DNA of 38,832 nucleotides, from positions 1 to 38,832 of the forward strand of contig JAFMKB010000022.1 of assembly GCA_017853205.1 (NCBI GenBank), in the 5' to 3' direction. This document shows, in pieces, positions 18,646 through 26,943 of the stretch; within the stretch, counting starts at the first letter, position 1; every line of letters starts with the position of its first letter. A model generated the notes under the pieces. That model was not told where the DNA came from. It saw nothing but the letters and a program-made list of their open reading frames with translations, and searched no databases. The stretch is from Gammaproteobacteria bacterium. Its GTDB lineage: Bacteria; Pseudomonadota; Gammaproteobacteria; Pseudomonadales; Pseudohongiellaceae. The translations under genes were made by a program, and so were the position numbers.

Positions 18646-19338
18646 ATGTCCGAACAAGAAGTAAACTCTCAAGATGAATTAAACGAATCGCCAGCACCAG
18701 AGGTGAAAACCGATGAAGGGGGTATGAGCGCGCTCAACAAGGCCGTAATTACAGCTGTGGTCCTGCTTGGAATTGTTCTGCTCATTCAGTTTATGGGCGG
18801 CGATGAAGCTGCTCCCCCGGTTGCTACGACAGACTTATCTGCTGCCTCGGGCGCTGACGAGAGCGTTGCTGTAGAGTCGACTTCCGACAATGTCGCGATT
18901 CTCGATAGAGATGCTGACAGCGACGTGGTTACCGTCGGGGGCATTGAAAGGCGTGGTGAAGGGCGACACTTTTTCACTACGATTAAAGTGCCTGCCGGTG
19001 CAGAAACACTCTACCTGAGCGGTTCAGGTGCCTCTCCGCTGGAAGATGGCAGCTGGGGCGACATGGAACAGCAGGTTGTCGACACGTTCGAAAGCTTCAA
19101 ACAGACACTCGAACAGCAAGGATGGTCAATGGGCGATATTGTTCAGGTTCGCGCCTTTGCTGTGTCTGATGAATTTGGGTATCTCGACTTCGAAGGCTTT
19201 AATCGCGGCTACCGCAAGTTCTTCGGCACTGAAGAAAATCCATTAAAGCCTGTTCGCACCTTCGTAGAGATTCAAGGGCTTGTCGTTCCAGGCTGGTTGG
19301 TCGAGATCGAGATACGCGCAGCACGCATGCCAAAATAG
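18646..19338 (+). CDS. Membrane-anchored RidA-family protein
   Basis: RidA enzymes hydrolyse reactive enamines/imines made by PLP or flavin enzymes. This 230-aa protein is about 100 residues longer than usual RidA: an acidic N-terminus, a single membrane helix at about 31-50 (ALNKAVITAVVLLGIVLLIQ), a Ser/Ala/Asp linker, then the RidA (YjgF) domain at about 100-228. The domain keeps the key arginine (Arg204 in PVRTFVEIQG) and a glutamate at about 220. The topology places the domain in the periplasm. ATG 18646 is preceded by GGAG eight bases away. As third gene after amine oxidase and cytochrome c, it probably detoxifies or completes the oxidase product. Confidence 0.88.
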   Translation: MSEQEVNSQDELNESPAPEVKTDEGGMSALNKAVITAVVLLGIVLLIQFMGGDEAAPPVATTDLSAASGADESVAVESTSDNVAILDRDADSDVVTVGGIERRGEGRHFFTTIKVPAGAETLYLSGSGASPLEDGSWGDMEQQVVDTFESFKQTLEQQGWSMGDIVQVRAFAVSDEFGYLDFEGFNRGYRKFFGTEENPLKPVRTFVEIQGLVVPGWLVEIEIRAARMPK

Positions 19339-19359
19339 CCGCTGCTGTTTTTCAGCAAG

Positions 19360-19374
19360 GGCCGCCTCGCGGCC
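19360..19374. terminator. Hairpin between convergent ridA-like and dsbA-like genes
   Basis: GGCCGC (19360-19365) pairs with GCGGCC (19369-19374) around a 3-base loop in the 55-base gap between convergent genes. No long T-tract follows, so termination is only probable. Confidence 0.4.
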
Positions 19375-19393
19375 GCTATTCAATAACTCAAAG

Positions 19394-20086
19394 CTAGCTA
19401 GCCGCAGCGGCAACCGCCTCAAGAATACGGGCTCGATTGGGTCGCGCAAGCTGGCGGCCTTCTATGAAAACGGCAGGTGTACCCCTTACTCCAGCAGCAT
19501 TCCCCCCACGCTGGTCTGCGCGAATCTTCTCTACAATGGACTCATCAAGCATGTCTGCATGGAGTTTCTCCAAGTCGATATTCAGCTCTAGCGCATAGCT
19601 ATCAAATTCGGCCTCTACTGATCGCATTCCGGACCAGAGGGATTGGGTCTGGAATAGGACGTCGTGCATTTCCCAGAATCGACCCTGGCGCCCAGCCGCT
19701 TCGGCGTAGAGAGAAGCGGTCCATGTATTAGGGTGAGCTGCAGTGATGGGAAAATGCCTAAAAATTAGGTGGGCATCTTCGTTGATCTCAGGCCAGAGTC
19801 GCATCATCGTTTCGTGTTCGGTCGCGCACGCAGGGCACTGGAAGTCTGCATAAACCACAATGGTTACCGGCGCATCGCGGTTGCCTCTCAGATGATCGTT
19901 CTCAGCAACTTGAACGGGAGAGTAAGTGGGAGCCTGATTGAGTAGGGTATAGACCGTAATCAGCGCAATAACGGGGAGAACAAAAAAAAGTCCAAATCGA
20001 CTGAGAAGCTTTCGAGTTCCTTGACTTTTTTCAGCTGCTCGCTGCTTCTCCTCACGGCGTCTGCGTTGTTCATCTCTCTTATTCAT
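19394..20086 (-). CDS. Membrane-anchored DsbA-family thioredoxin-fold protein
   Basis: A 230-aa thiol-disulfide protein. A very basic cytoplasmic start (MNKRDEQRRRREEKQ) is followed by one membrane helix at about 32-49, then a DsbA/DsbG-like domain facing the periplasm with active site Cys84-Pro-Ala-Cys87 (DFQCPACATE) and a cis-proline loop (GVRGTPAVFIEG). It may oxidise or isomerise exported thiols, possibly for the nearby c-type cytochromes. I chose ATG 20086, not the in-frame ATG 20158, because a strong promoter at 20159-20186 would start transcription near 20152. Confidence 0.9.
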   Translation of the reverse strand: MNKRDEQRRRREEKQRAAEKSQGTRKLLSRFGLFFVLPVIALITVYTLLNQAPTYSPVQVAENDHLRGNRDAPVTIVVYADFQCPACATEHETMMRLWPEINEDAHLIFRHFPITAAHPNTWTASLYAEAAGRQGRFWEMHDVLFQTQSLWSGMRSVEAEFDSYALELNIDLEKLHADMLDESIVEKIRADQRGGNAAGVRGTPAVFIEGRQLARPNRARILEAVAAAAS

Positions 20087-20424
20087 AGTGATACCTTTCG
20101 CTGCGATGAAGTCAGCTAGGTAGTTACGACGCTGACTGTTCGACTTTCTAAAGCGCACACTATAGACCAGCGGTGGAGCGAGTCAACGCCAGAAAGCGGG
20201 TGCTGAAAACTTCCCATGACGACATTAACTAGCTCGCGTGGACAAGCGATAGTCCGCATAGCGGCAAAAAAAACGTTTCTGTCCGATGTAACAACTCTGA
20301 ACGTCCCTGTTAAATCAGTCTCTAGTCATGGAGAGAAAATCTGCATGCGAATAAAGGTGCGCGCAAGTCTGCCAAAGGGGGCACAGTTTGCAGTGGAATA
20401 ATGGGTGCAGGTTAGGTTGGTCCC
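20087..20424. other. Intergenic region, M23 peptidase end to dsbA-like gene
   Basis: Of these 338 bases, the left 100 hold the dsbA-like promoter and leader. The remainder (20187-20424) has no convincing gene; a 61-codon plus-strand frame at 20216-20401 has no ribosome-binding site or recognisable sequence. No clear terminator for the M23 gene was found. Confidence 0.5.
20159..20186 (-). promoter_or_regulatory. Sigma-70 promoter of the dsbA-like gene
   Basis: On the minus strand TTGACT (20186-20181) is separated by 16 bases from TATAGT (20164-20159), a near-consensus pair. Transcription would begin about 65 bases before ATG 20086. Confidence 0.75.
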
Positions 20425-21288
20425 CTACTGCGAGAGGAAAAACGCGGGATCGATACGTGTATTATTCAAATTGACGCTCCAATGGAGGTGCGGGCCAGTG
20501 ACCCTGCCTGTCTGGCCTACTTTTCCAATCTGTTCACCCGCAACAACATGCCGCCCAATTTCAACATCGATTGTATTCATGTGGCAATAGAGGCTGATAA
20601 GCCCATGGCCGTGGTCGAGGATGATTGTGTTGCCGTTGAAAAAGTAGTTGCCTGTAGCGACGATACGACCGGACGCGGGCGCGACAATCGGTGTACCCTC
20701 GTCGGCAGCGATATCCATGCCCGAGTGAGGCGCTCTTGGCTCGCCGTTAAAGAACCGCTTGTGGCCGAATGAGCTGCTGCGAATGCCATCGACCGGCGGT
20801 ATCATCGAGAAAGTTGGGACGAGTTCTTCGTCCCAGCTCTGAAAAGCCTGTTTCATCTCAGCGCTCTCGGCTTGAATGCGCACCATGTCCTCTTGGTTTG
20901 GGTTTACCTGACGCTGATTTTTAATTGTGAGGCGCTGCTCCGTGTAGGCTTTGTCAGCTATGCTAAAGCCGAGGGTCTCAGTTTTTCCGGACTCATTGCT
21001 TAATGTGAAGGTTTGCAGGCCCGGCTTAGCAGAGAGAGGAATGCCAATGACCGCATATTGCTGACCTTCGACTCGCGCGAGCAATACCCTTTCGCCTCTG
21101 TATTCAGCTCGAACTGCGTTACCCGCCGTTGGCACAATGGCGACGCCACCGGGTACGAGAAGTGAGGAAGGAAGGCGTGGGAGTGTGACATCAGCACCCG
21201 CAGTAGATGCGCTAACGGCCATAAAAAGAATGAACGTTATCTTCGCGAAGTAGGGAATCCGGCGCACTAGAGAAGCTTGTTTTCTCAC
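20425..21288 (-). CDS. M23-family (LytM) zinc metallopeptidase
   Basis: A 287-aa periplasmic peptidoglycan endopeptidase or amidase activator. An N-terminal signal peptide (ITFILFMAVSASTAGA) is followed by a beta-rich region and the LytM domain with zinc ligands His188 and Asp192 (HSGMDIAADEGTP) and the His267-Leu-His269 pair (GPHLHW). Catalytic residues are complete, so it is probably active. Close spacing to xseA (16 bases) on the same strand suggests shared transcription. Confidence 0.93.
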   Translation of the reverse strand: MRKQASLVRRIPYFAKITFILFMAVSASTAGADVTLPRLPSSLLVPGGVAIVPTAGNAVRAEYRGERVLLARVEGQQYAVIGIPLSAKPGLQTFTLSNESGKTETLGFSIADKAYTEQRLTIKNQRQVNPNQEDMVRIQAESAEMKQAFQSWDEELVPTFSMIPPVDGIRSSSFGHKRFFNGEPRAPHSGMDIAADEGTPIVAPASGRIVATGNYFFNGNTIILDHGHGLISLYCHMNTIDVEIGRHVVAGEQIGKVGQTGRVTGPHLHWSVNLNNTRIDPAFFLSQ

Positions 21289-21304
21289 GATAAATCCTTT
21301 GTTT

Positions 21305-22660
21305 TTATCGACTCTCTTTCTCTATCGTATCAATCGTGGAAATAATGAGGCCGTCTGCCACTTTGGTGCTCAGTTTGGCGCCGGTTTGCGCTTGGTCGGC
21401 GCTACGAAGCAATGCGCCGTTTGCGTCATAGCTGATGCTATATCCGCGCGCGAGCGTGGCAAGGGGGCTCACGGTATCAAGGCTTCTGGTAAGTTGGCCT
21501 AGGTTTGCAGATTTGGTAGCTATCAGAGTTTTAATCGCGCGCATAAGGCGATGCTTGCGATCATTAAGCTGCTGTTCAACTCGCGTAAGCCTCTGGTTAG
21601 GCGATTGAGCCTGCAGTCTCTGATCGAGAAGCGCGACTCGGCTGTGACTGCGCTGTGTCCGCATTCGCCATGCGCGAGCAAGTTGCAATTCGAGTCTATC
21701 AAGGTGCTGAGATTGTTCGGCCAGTAGACGATCGGGTCGTTTCAGGCTGCGCACTAGCCATGCAAGGTTTTTGCTCGAGGCTTGAAGCCTAGCCTGTATG
21801 AGTGCGAGCAGACGCGCTCTCGCAGCATTGAGTGACTGCAGTAGATCTTCTTGATTCTGACTCAGAAGCTCTGCTGCCGCAGAGGGAGTCGGCGCTCGGA
21901 GGTCTGCGACAAAATCGGCGATAGTAAAATCGGTTTCATGACCCACGGCGCTGCAAACAGGCAGTTCGCTGCTTGCGATTGCACGAGCTACCGACTCTTC
22001 GTTGAAGGCTTGCAGGTCTTCGATGGAGCCTCCACCACGACCGACGATTAGCGCCTGAAGACCCAGCTTTTTGGCAAGCCTATTGGCGTTTGCGATAGCC
22101 CGAACGATTTCCTGCGGCGCCTGTGCTCCCTGAACTGCGATGGGGAATAAGGTAAGCCGGGTGGTGGGCGAGCGACGGCCGAACACACTAATAAGATCCT
22201 GAACAGCTGCACCCGTCGCCGAGGTGATGAGTCCGATGTGATGATAGTCGTCACGAAGGGGGCGTTTTATATCGGCGCGAAATAGACCTTCCTCATCGAG
22301 CTTCGCTTTGAGTAATTCGAACGCACGCTGTAGAGCTCCGGCACCAGCTTCTTCCATAGAGTCGACGATAAGCTGATAGTCACCACGACCCTCGTATATG
22401 CTCAGTCGACCGCGGACTGTGACCTGTAAACCACTGTCGGCCTTGAATCTGACGCGGCGATTATTTCCAGCGAACATCGCGCAGCGTAGCTGAGCGCTTT
22501 GATCTTTGAGGGTGAAATACCAATGGCCGGAGCTAGGTCGCGAAAGATTCGAAATTTCGCCTTCGACGCGCACAGCGGGGAAGTGTCCCTCGAGCAAGGA
22601 TTTGGCAAGCCGATTGAGGCCACTTACGGAAAGCACATTCGATTCTGGGACAGATTGCAT
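21305..22660 (-). CDS. xseA: Exodeoxyribonuclease VII large subunit
   Basis: XseA with XseB degrades single-stranded DNA. The 451-aa product has the N-terminal OB fold (FPAVRVEGEISNLSRPSSGHWYFTLKD), the catalytic core with LITSATGAAVQD and VGRGGGSIEDLQAFNEE, then the long coiled-coil arm (about 260-390, rich in Leu, Arg and Gln) and a C-terminal beta segment LARGYSISYD. In many Gammaproteobacteria xseA lies next to guaB and divergent from it; here about 5.2 kb separates them. Confidence 0.97.
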   Translation of the reverse strand: MQSVPESNVLSVSGLNRLAKSLLEGHFPAVRVEGEISNLSRPSSGHWYFTLKDQSAQLRCAMFAGNNRRVRFKADSGLQVTVRGRLSIYEGRGDYQLIVDSMEEAGAGALQRAFELLKAKLDEEGLFRADIKRPLRDDYHHIGLITSATGAAVQDLISVFGRRSPTTRLTLFPIAVQGAQAPQEIVRAIANANRLAKKLGLQALIVGRGGGSIEDLQAFNEESVARAIASSELPVCSAVGHETDFTIADFVADLRAPTPSAAAELLSQNQEDLLQSLNAARARLLALIQARLQASSKNLAWLVRSLKRPDRLLAEQSQHLDRLELQLARAWRMRTQRSHSRVALLDQRLQAQSPNQRLTRVEQQLNDRKHRLMRAIKTLIATKSANLGQLTRSLDTVSPLATLARGYSISYDANGALLRSADQAQTGAKLSTKVADGLIISTIDTIEKESR

Positions 22661-22684
22661 AATTTCTCTTCGTTTTCCCCGAGT

Positions 22685-23470
22685 TTAAGGGCTGCGCACG
22701 AAGCGAAGCAAGAAGCGGTCGGTATTGCGGGCAAGCATTGGATCGAACACCGGACGCCTGCGTCGATCTCGAGGATTCGCTAAGAGGGTTGACTCGTCGT
22801 CGAGAGAATAACCCGCGGCAAGAGCGAGTCGCTTTGCCTGTGCAGCCGGCATGCGATGCAGGCGTTCATTGTCTTGATCATCGTCGCCCGCATGGTCTAT
22901 CACGATTAGGGTGCCGTCATCTTTGAGAAGCGCACCAAGACTCTGGAGAAGCGCGATTGCACTGGCGTCGGTGTTATTAGCAAAGTCATGTAGTAGTTGC
23001 GCAAGCAGAATAACATCGAGCGACGCAGGTTCAATTGGCAAGCCAATGAAATCGCTGCGAACATGAGACACATTGCTGAGGTCTGCTATCGAAATGCGTT
23101 CATCAAGGGCATCGGCTAGGGAATACATTTGGCGAACGTCTTCGAGATTATCGGTCGCAACAGGGTTCTGAGCGAAGACGCGTCCCTCTGGCCCGACAGC
23201 AGCCGCGAGCAAATAGCTGTAATAGCCATCAGCGGCATAGAGATCCAGAACGCGGGCGCCTTCGGGCAAGCGCATAAACTGGATGACTTCACTTGGGCGT
23301 CTTATCTCGTCCCGAAGGACGTGCGCGATTGCGCGTGTGGGCGAGTCTAGCGCTCTAGCCACTCGTAACTGCTGTTCCTGCGTAGATTGCGCCTGTCCGC
23401 CTGTAATAAACATCAAGCTCATCAAAAGGCTAGAGCTCAATTGCAACGCAAGCGTAGAGCTGCTCCTCAT
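22685..23470 (-). CDS. Exported class I methyltransferase-like protein
   Basis: A 261-aa protein related to predicted methyltransferases of the COG4798 type. The Rossmann SAM motif is GARVLDLYAADGYYSYLLA, with later strands SLDVILLAQLLHDF and GTLIVIDHAG. Unusually it carries a signal peptide (LALQLSSSLLMSLMFITGGQAQ), so the domain would sit in the periplasm, where SAM is not expected. I chose the start at 23470 because it overlaps the stop of the peroxidase gene as ATGA; an in-frame ATG at 23485 is possible. Function unknown; it may have been repurposed from a methyltransferase. Confidence 0.8.
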   Translation of the reverse strand: MRSSSTLALQLSSSLLMSLMFITGGQAQSTQEQQLRVARALDSPTRAIAHVLRDEIRRPSEVIQFMRLPEGARVLDLYAADGYYSYLLAAAVGPEGRVFAQNPVATDNLEDVRQMYSLADALDERISIADLSNVSHVRSDFIGLPIEPASLDVILLAQLLHDFANNTDASAIALLQSLGALLKDDGTLIVIDHAGDDDQDNERLHRMPAAQAKRLALAAGYSLDDESTLLANPRDRRRRPVFDPMLARNTDRFLLRFVRSP

Positions 23471-24777
23471 GGCGCTTTCAACCATCGTGGATCTGTCGCA
23501 AGTGGTGCGGTTAACGTATGCATGAATGCCTCGAGTGCGCGCAGTTCGGGGGGGCGTAAACCTAGCGGTTTCGCCTCGTTGTGACTGAGCATCGAAGTCG
23601 GAGCTTCGTTATAGTGACGCATAACCGCAGCGAGATCTGCAATTTGCCCACCGTGCATGTAGGGTGCAGTAAGATCGACATTGCGCAGCGTAGGGGTCTT
23701 ATGTGCGCCCACGAGGTCATTTGTATCGCGCGCGAAACGTAGCTCTGTGCATTCAGCGTTGTCGGCGTCGCTGAACTCGCCGAGGCAATTAAACGGGTCG
23801 AGCCGCGCAGTGCGGATGCCATCGTAGCGCGCCATCGAAGGGAGTTCGCCTGGGTTTGCAAGAACGCCGGTGTTATGGAATTCATGGTTAGTAAATAGCG
23901 GGCCGTTGTGGCACGTTACACACATGGCTTTACCAATAAATAGACGAAGCCCTTGAAGTTCTGCGGGGCTTAGCAAGTCTCCCTGAGAGACTTTCGCCGA
24001 TTCATCACGCAACATTCGTTCTGCGTAGTTATCAAAGCGGGCCCTGCCTGGCAGCAGTTTACGCTGATAAGCGGCGAGAGCTTTGCCGATATTTGCGAAA
24101 ATTATAGATATCGATTGCTGCTCTTCATCGGATAGGCTCTGCCATGCAGCACGCTCGCTGTCATCGCCCAGGGGTGAGGCTTTAGCCGGGATCTCGAATT
24201 TCGGCAAACTGCCGAACGCCGCTTCATAAAGTGAGGCGTAGTTAGCATCACTTTTAATTAACAACGCAAGATCGCTGCGTGTTGTTGCGTGCTCATGTTT
24301 AGCCTCAAGCGGGGCTAGCGCCTGCGCCCATTGGCTGTCTTTTCTCCCGTCCCAATAAAACCAGGGGCTATAGGAGAGACCCACGAGGCTCGGCGTGTGC
24401 CTGTCACCAATACTGGTTCCTACAGCAAGCTTAAGTCCGTCGGTAAACATGAGCTCGGGCTTGTGACAAGTCGCGCAAGCGACTGTGCCGGTTGTAGAGA
24501 GTCGCGTATCGAAATACAACGCGTGTCCTAGCTCGGCAGCACTAGGATCGTCAGCCTTCGCATTACTCGGGTCTGCAGGGACTGGCGGGAGCTGGTCTAA
24601 TGATAGTGAGGCGATAAGGCGCCTCTCTTCGTCGCTCCACTGCGCAGAGCTAGGTACTGAGAAATAGTTCCATCCAAGCGCTCCGACCAAAGCAATAACA
24701 CCCAGTGCAAAACCGATCTTACTGAATCTAGAAAGTCTTGGTGACTGTGAGAGGCTAGAAATTGGAGTGGGTGCCAT
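23467..24777 (-). CDS. Diheme cytochrome c peroxidase / MauG-family protein
   Basis: A 436-aa protein with one N-terminal membrane helix (about 22-39) and two heme c sites: Cys101-x-x-Cys104-His105 (CATCHKPELMF) and Cys286-x-x-Cys289-His290 (CVTCHNGPLFTN). The sequence around them (GHALYFDTRLS, FYWDGRKDSQWAQA, FHNTGV, KTPTLRNVDLTAPYMHGG) is typical of the CcpA/MauG family, which reduces peroxide or makes high-valent heme for protein modification. It is the middle gene of a three-gene unit with a YtkA-like gene upstream (15-base gap) and an exported methyltransferase-like gene downstream (4-base overlap). Confidence 0.92.
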   Translation of the reverse strand: MAPTPISSLSQSPRLSRFSKIGFALGVIALVGALGWNYFSVPSSAQWSDEERRLIASLSLDQLPPVPADPSNAKADDPSAAELGHALYFDTRLSTTGTVACATCHKPELMFTDGLKLAVGTSIGDRHTPSLVGLSYSPWFYWDGRKDSQWAQALAPLEAKHEHATTRSDLALLIKSDANYASLYEAAFGSLPKFEIPAKASPLGDDSERAAWQSLSDEEQQSISIIFANIGKALAAYQRKLLPGRARFDNYAERMLRDESAKVSQGDLLSPAELQGLRLFIGKAMCVTCHNGPLFTNHEFHNTGVLANPGELPSMARYDGIRTARLDPFNCLGEFSDADNAECTELRFARDTNDLVGAHKTPTLRNVDLTAPYMHGGQIADLAAVMRHYNEAPTSMLSHNEAKPLGLRPPELRALEAFMHTLTAPLATDPRWLKAP

Positions 24778-24792
24778 AGTGTCGCTCTCGGA

Positions 24793-25230
24793 TCACAGAG
24801 TGAAGTCGATTACGACAACCGACGGTGGACGACCTTGTGTCTTTGTCGTACTAATGCTCGCAGTCATGCGCCAGAGTCCAGGCATGTGAAAACGCACGCC
24901 TTCGAGGAGATAACGGCCCGGAGCCAATTCCTCGGTGATCTGCGGCTGAGTTGGCATCCCGTGGTTATGCTCTGGCATGCCGCCAACTATTTCGAGCGTC
25001 GCACCGCTAATCGGGCCGTTGGCATCGCTGAGCACGATTTCCCAGCTGTGAATCGTGTTGATCTCGATAGGGCTTAGCCTGCTAAAAACTTCCAGGGATA
25101 TGCCGCCAGTAGCGCCTGAAAGATCCGCCTCTTTCGCAGCGCTTATGCCAGCAAAAAGTGACAGCAGTGCTGTGACGAAAAGAGTGCAGGTGACGTAAAT
25201 TTTGCGTGATAGGAGAGAGGGGCTTTTCAT
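24793..25230 (-). CDS. YtkA/FixH-like small exported beta-sandwich protein
   Basis: A 145-aa protein with a signal peptide (YVTCTLFVTALLSLFAGISAA) and a single beta-sandwich domain: HSWEIVLSDANGPISGATLEI, the Met/His loop GGMPEHNHGMPTQP, and GRYLLEGVRFHMPGLWRMT. That loop and the FHMPG-W motif recur in YtkA-like domains found near copper and cytochrome genes. Metal binding by the His/Met loop is plausible. It leads the operon with the diheme peroxidase, suggesting a metal-handling or substrate role for that system. Confidence 0.8.
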   Translation of the reverse strand: MKSPSLLSRKIYVTCTLFVTALLSLFAGISAAKEADLSGATGGISLEVFSRLSPIEINTIHSWEIVLSDANGPISGATLEIVGGMPEHNHGMPTQPQITEELAPGRYLLEGVRFHMPGLWRMTASISTTKTQGRPPSVVVIDFTL

Positions 25231-25354
25231 AAGACTAGTAACGGCTTTGGATTGAGACTGGATCTTTTTAATGATACGCGAGTCGCTTGAGTGACGTAAC
25301 CTTTGTGTGAAATCGTCATTTGTAGCAATAGTGTTTGGTTAAGTCGTGACAAAA

Positions 25355-25381
25355 AAAAGGCGAGCTCTGCGCTCGCCTTTT
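25355..25381. terminator. Intrinsic terminator of the cold-shock gene
   Basis: An 11-base perfect stem (25355-25365 with 25371-25381) with a 5-base loop is flanked by eight A on the left, which become a U-tract on the minus-strand transcript of the cold-shock gene ending at 25436. Confidence 0.9.
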
Positions 25382-25435
25382 CTCTAACTGTCGCTCTAAC
25401 TGTACAGCTAGTAACAGCTATGCAATCGGTCGGCC

Positions 25436-25645
25436 TTACAGCGCGACGATTTGCTCAGCCTGTGGGCCTTTCTGGCCGTCAGTTACGATGAACTCAACGC
25501 GTTGACCTTCAGCAAGCGTCTTGTAACCAGTGCTCTGGATAGCACTGAAATGAGCGAAAACGTCTGGGCCGCCTTCGCGCTCGATGAATCCAAAACCTTT
25601 ATTTTCGTTGAACCACTTTACTGTTCCAGTAATTTTGTCTGACAT
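25436..25645 (-). CDS. CspA-family cold-shock protein
   Basis: A 69-aa single-stranded nucleic-acid-binding protein. RNP1 (KGFGFIER) and RNP2 (VFAHFSAI) are intact, and the N-terminus ([13 protein letters not shown]) is canonical. It should act as an RNA chaperone. The 191-base upstream gap allows the long 5' leader common to csp genes, and an AGGA ribosome-binding site precedes the ATG. It is a single-gene unit with its own strong terminator. Confidence 0.97.
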   Translation of the reverse strand: MSDKITGTVKWFNENKGFGFIEREGGPDVFAHFSAIQSTGYKTLAEGQRVEFIVTDGQKGPQAEQIVAL

Positions 25646-25836
25646 AACTTGTTCCTGCTTTTCGTATTAAATATTCCCGTGAGGGGGTCGTGCTAGAAAT
25701 TCGGCGGTACACTTATTAACTTACAGGACGAGGTGCTACTGAAGACATCGAAATGGGAAAATAAAGAGTGCTTACTTTCAAGCGGGCTGCATGATACCTC
25801 TAAACCACTGAATGTCAACCAGAATTAGTGGTAGCG

Positions 25837-26943
25837 CTAGACCCAGAGCGAGGGGAGGCGTTCGACAAGCCAATACGTCGCGATGCCACCAAGCAGGTAC
25901 GCTAGCGCGTTCATTGCTACCAGCGCTGCATGCTCAGGGCTGCCAAGTAACCGCGTTACCCCGACCCGATTGACAGCCGCGAGTAGAGGTGGAGCGAGCA
26001 ATAGGCAGGCGAGAATAATGACAAGTTGGCCTACCTCGACACCTATATTGAAAAACAGCAGTGCGACAGGAATATCACCGGGGTTTAGCCCTAAGTTGCC
26101 CAGCGCGCTCGCGAATCCCAGGCCATGAATTAATCCAAAGACAAAAGCTACGCCCCAAGGATAATGATAACTGAGTGAAAATTGAGCGCGCCGAGCGAAA
26201 AGTGCCTCTCGCGCAAGTAAGATGATAGATAGCGCTATGAGTATCTCGACTGGGCCACTCGGAATGCTCACAAACCCAAGACTTGCCGCGGCAAGCGTCA
26301 CGCTATGTGCGAGTGTGAAAGCGGTGATCGTTTTCAGATACCTTGCTGTGCTTCCTGTCGTGCCTAAAAGTAGCATTAAACCGACGACAAAAAGTAAATG
26401 ATCGAATCCCAGTAAGATATGCTCGATGCCTAACTCGAAGTACTGCTGTGCGAGTCTGCCCAGCGCTGCGCTTGGAGCGCGCACGTCGGCGAGCGGGATT
26501 TCTACGAAGACACCATCGCCGCGAAAATAGCTTGAGTGGCTGCTACCGTCTTGCCAATTCGCCACCAAAACTACGCCCGCAAGCGACCAAGGGAATAAAA
26601 GGGAATCTTCGCTTGAAAGTCTTGGATTACAGATGAAACGGTAACTGCTTGACGTTGGTGCTTGGGGCATGCAGCGCGCTGGCAGCACTTTTTCGAACTG
26701 AATTAGCGGAGGGACTTTGGCGTCGACTATCGACAAGCTATAGCTGTACTCCTCTTTGCTGATGTCGGTTGGCGTATTTTCCTGACCGGTCCTTACATGC
26801 TCATCCAAGAACAGTCGTGCGACACCGGTCACATCGATGTCGTGTGCTCGGATTGTTGGAGCGGCAAGCAGCCAAATAAAAACGACGCCCGCGCTAATTA
26901 CACAGGTCTTGGCGAGCGGTTGAAGCAGTGGTGGAAAGGTCAT
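25837..26943 (-). CDS. HupE/UreJ-like membrane protein
   Basis: A 368-aa protein. A signal or membrane segment lies at about 12-32, followed by an extracytoplasmic beta-rich region of about 140 residues, then six to seven helices containing the HupE_UreJ_2 signature: HILLGFDHLLFVVGLMLLLG, TITAFTLAHSVTLAAASLG, ARE, FGLIHGLGFASAL and FNIGVEVGQL. HupE/UreJ proteins are linked to nickel or other metal uptake, but this two-domain form is common in marine bacteria without hydrogenases and its cargo is unknown. It overlaps the upstream PPIase gene by four bases. Confidence 0.85.
   Translation of the reverse strand: MTFPPLLQPLAKTCVISAGVVFIWLLAAPTIRAHDIDVTGVARLFLDEHVRTGQENTPTDISKEEYSYSLSIVDAKVPPLIQFEKVLPARCMPQAPTSSSYRFICNPRLSSEDSLLFPWSLAGVVLVANWQDGSSHSSYFRGDGVFVEIPLADVRAPSAALGRLAQQYFELGIEHILLGFDHLLFVVGLMLLLGTTGSTARYLKTITAFTLAHSVTLAAASLGFVSIPSGPVEILIALSIILLAREALFARRAQFSLSYHYPWGVAFVFGLIHGLGFASALGNLGLNPGDIPVALLFFNIGVEVGQLVIILACLLLAPPLLAAVNRVGVTRLLGSPEHAALVAMNALAYLLGGIATYWLVERLPSLWV

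Noticed and set aside
20216-20401. 61-codon plus-strand frame in the gap before the M23 gene end
   Set aside because: No ribosome-binding site and no recognisable protein features.
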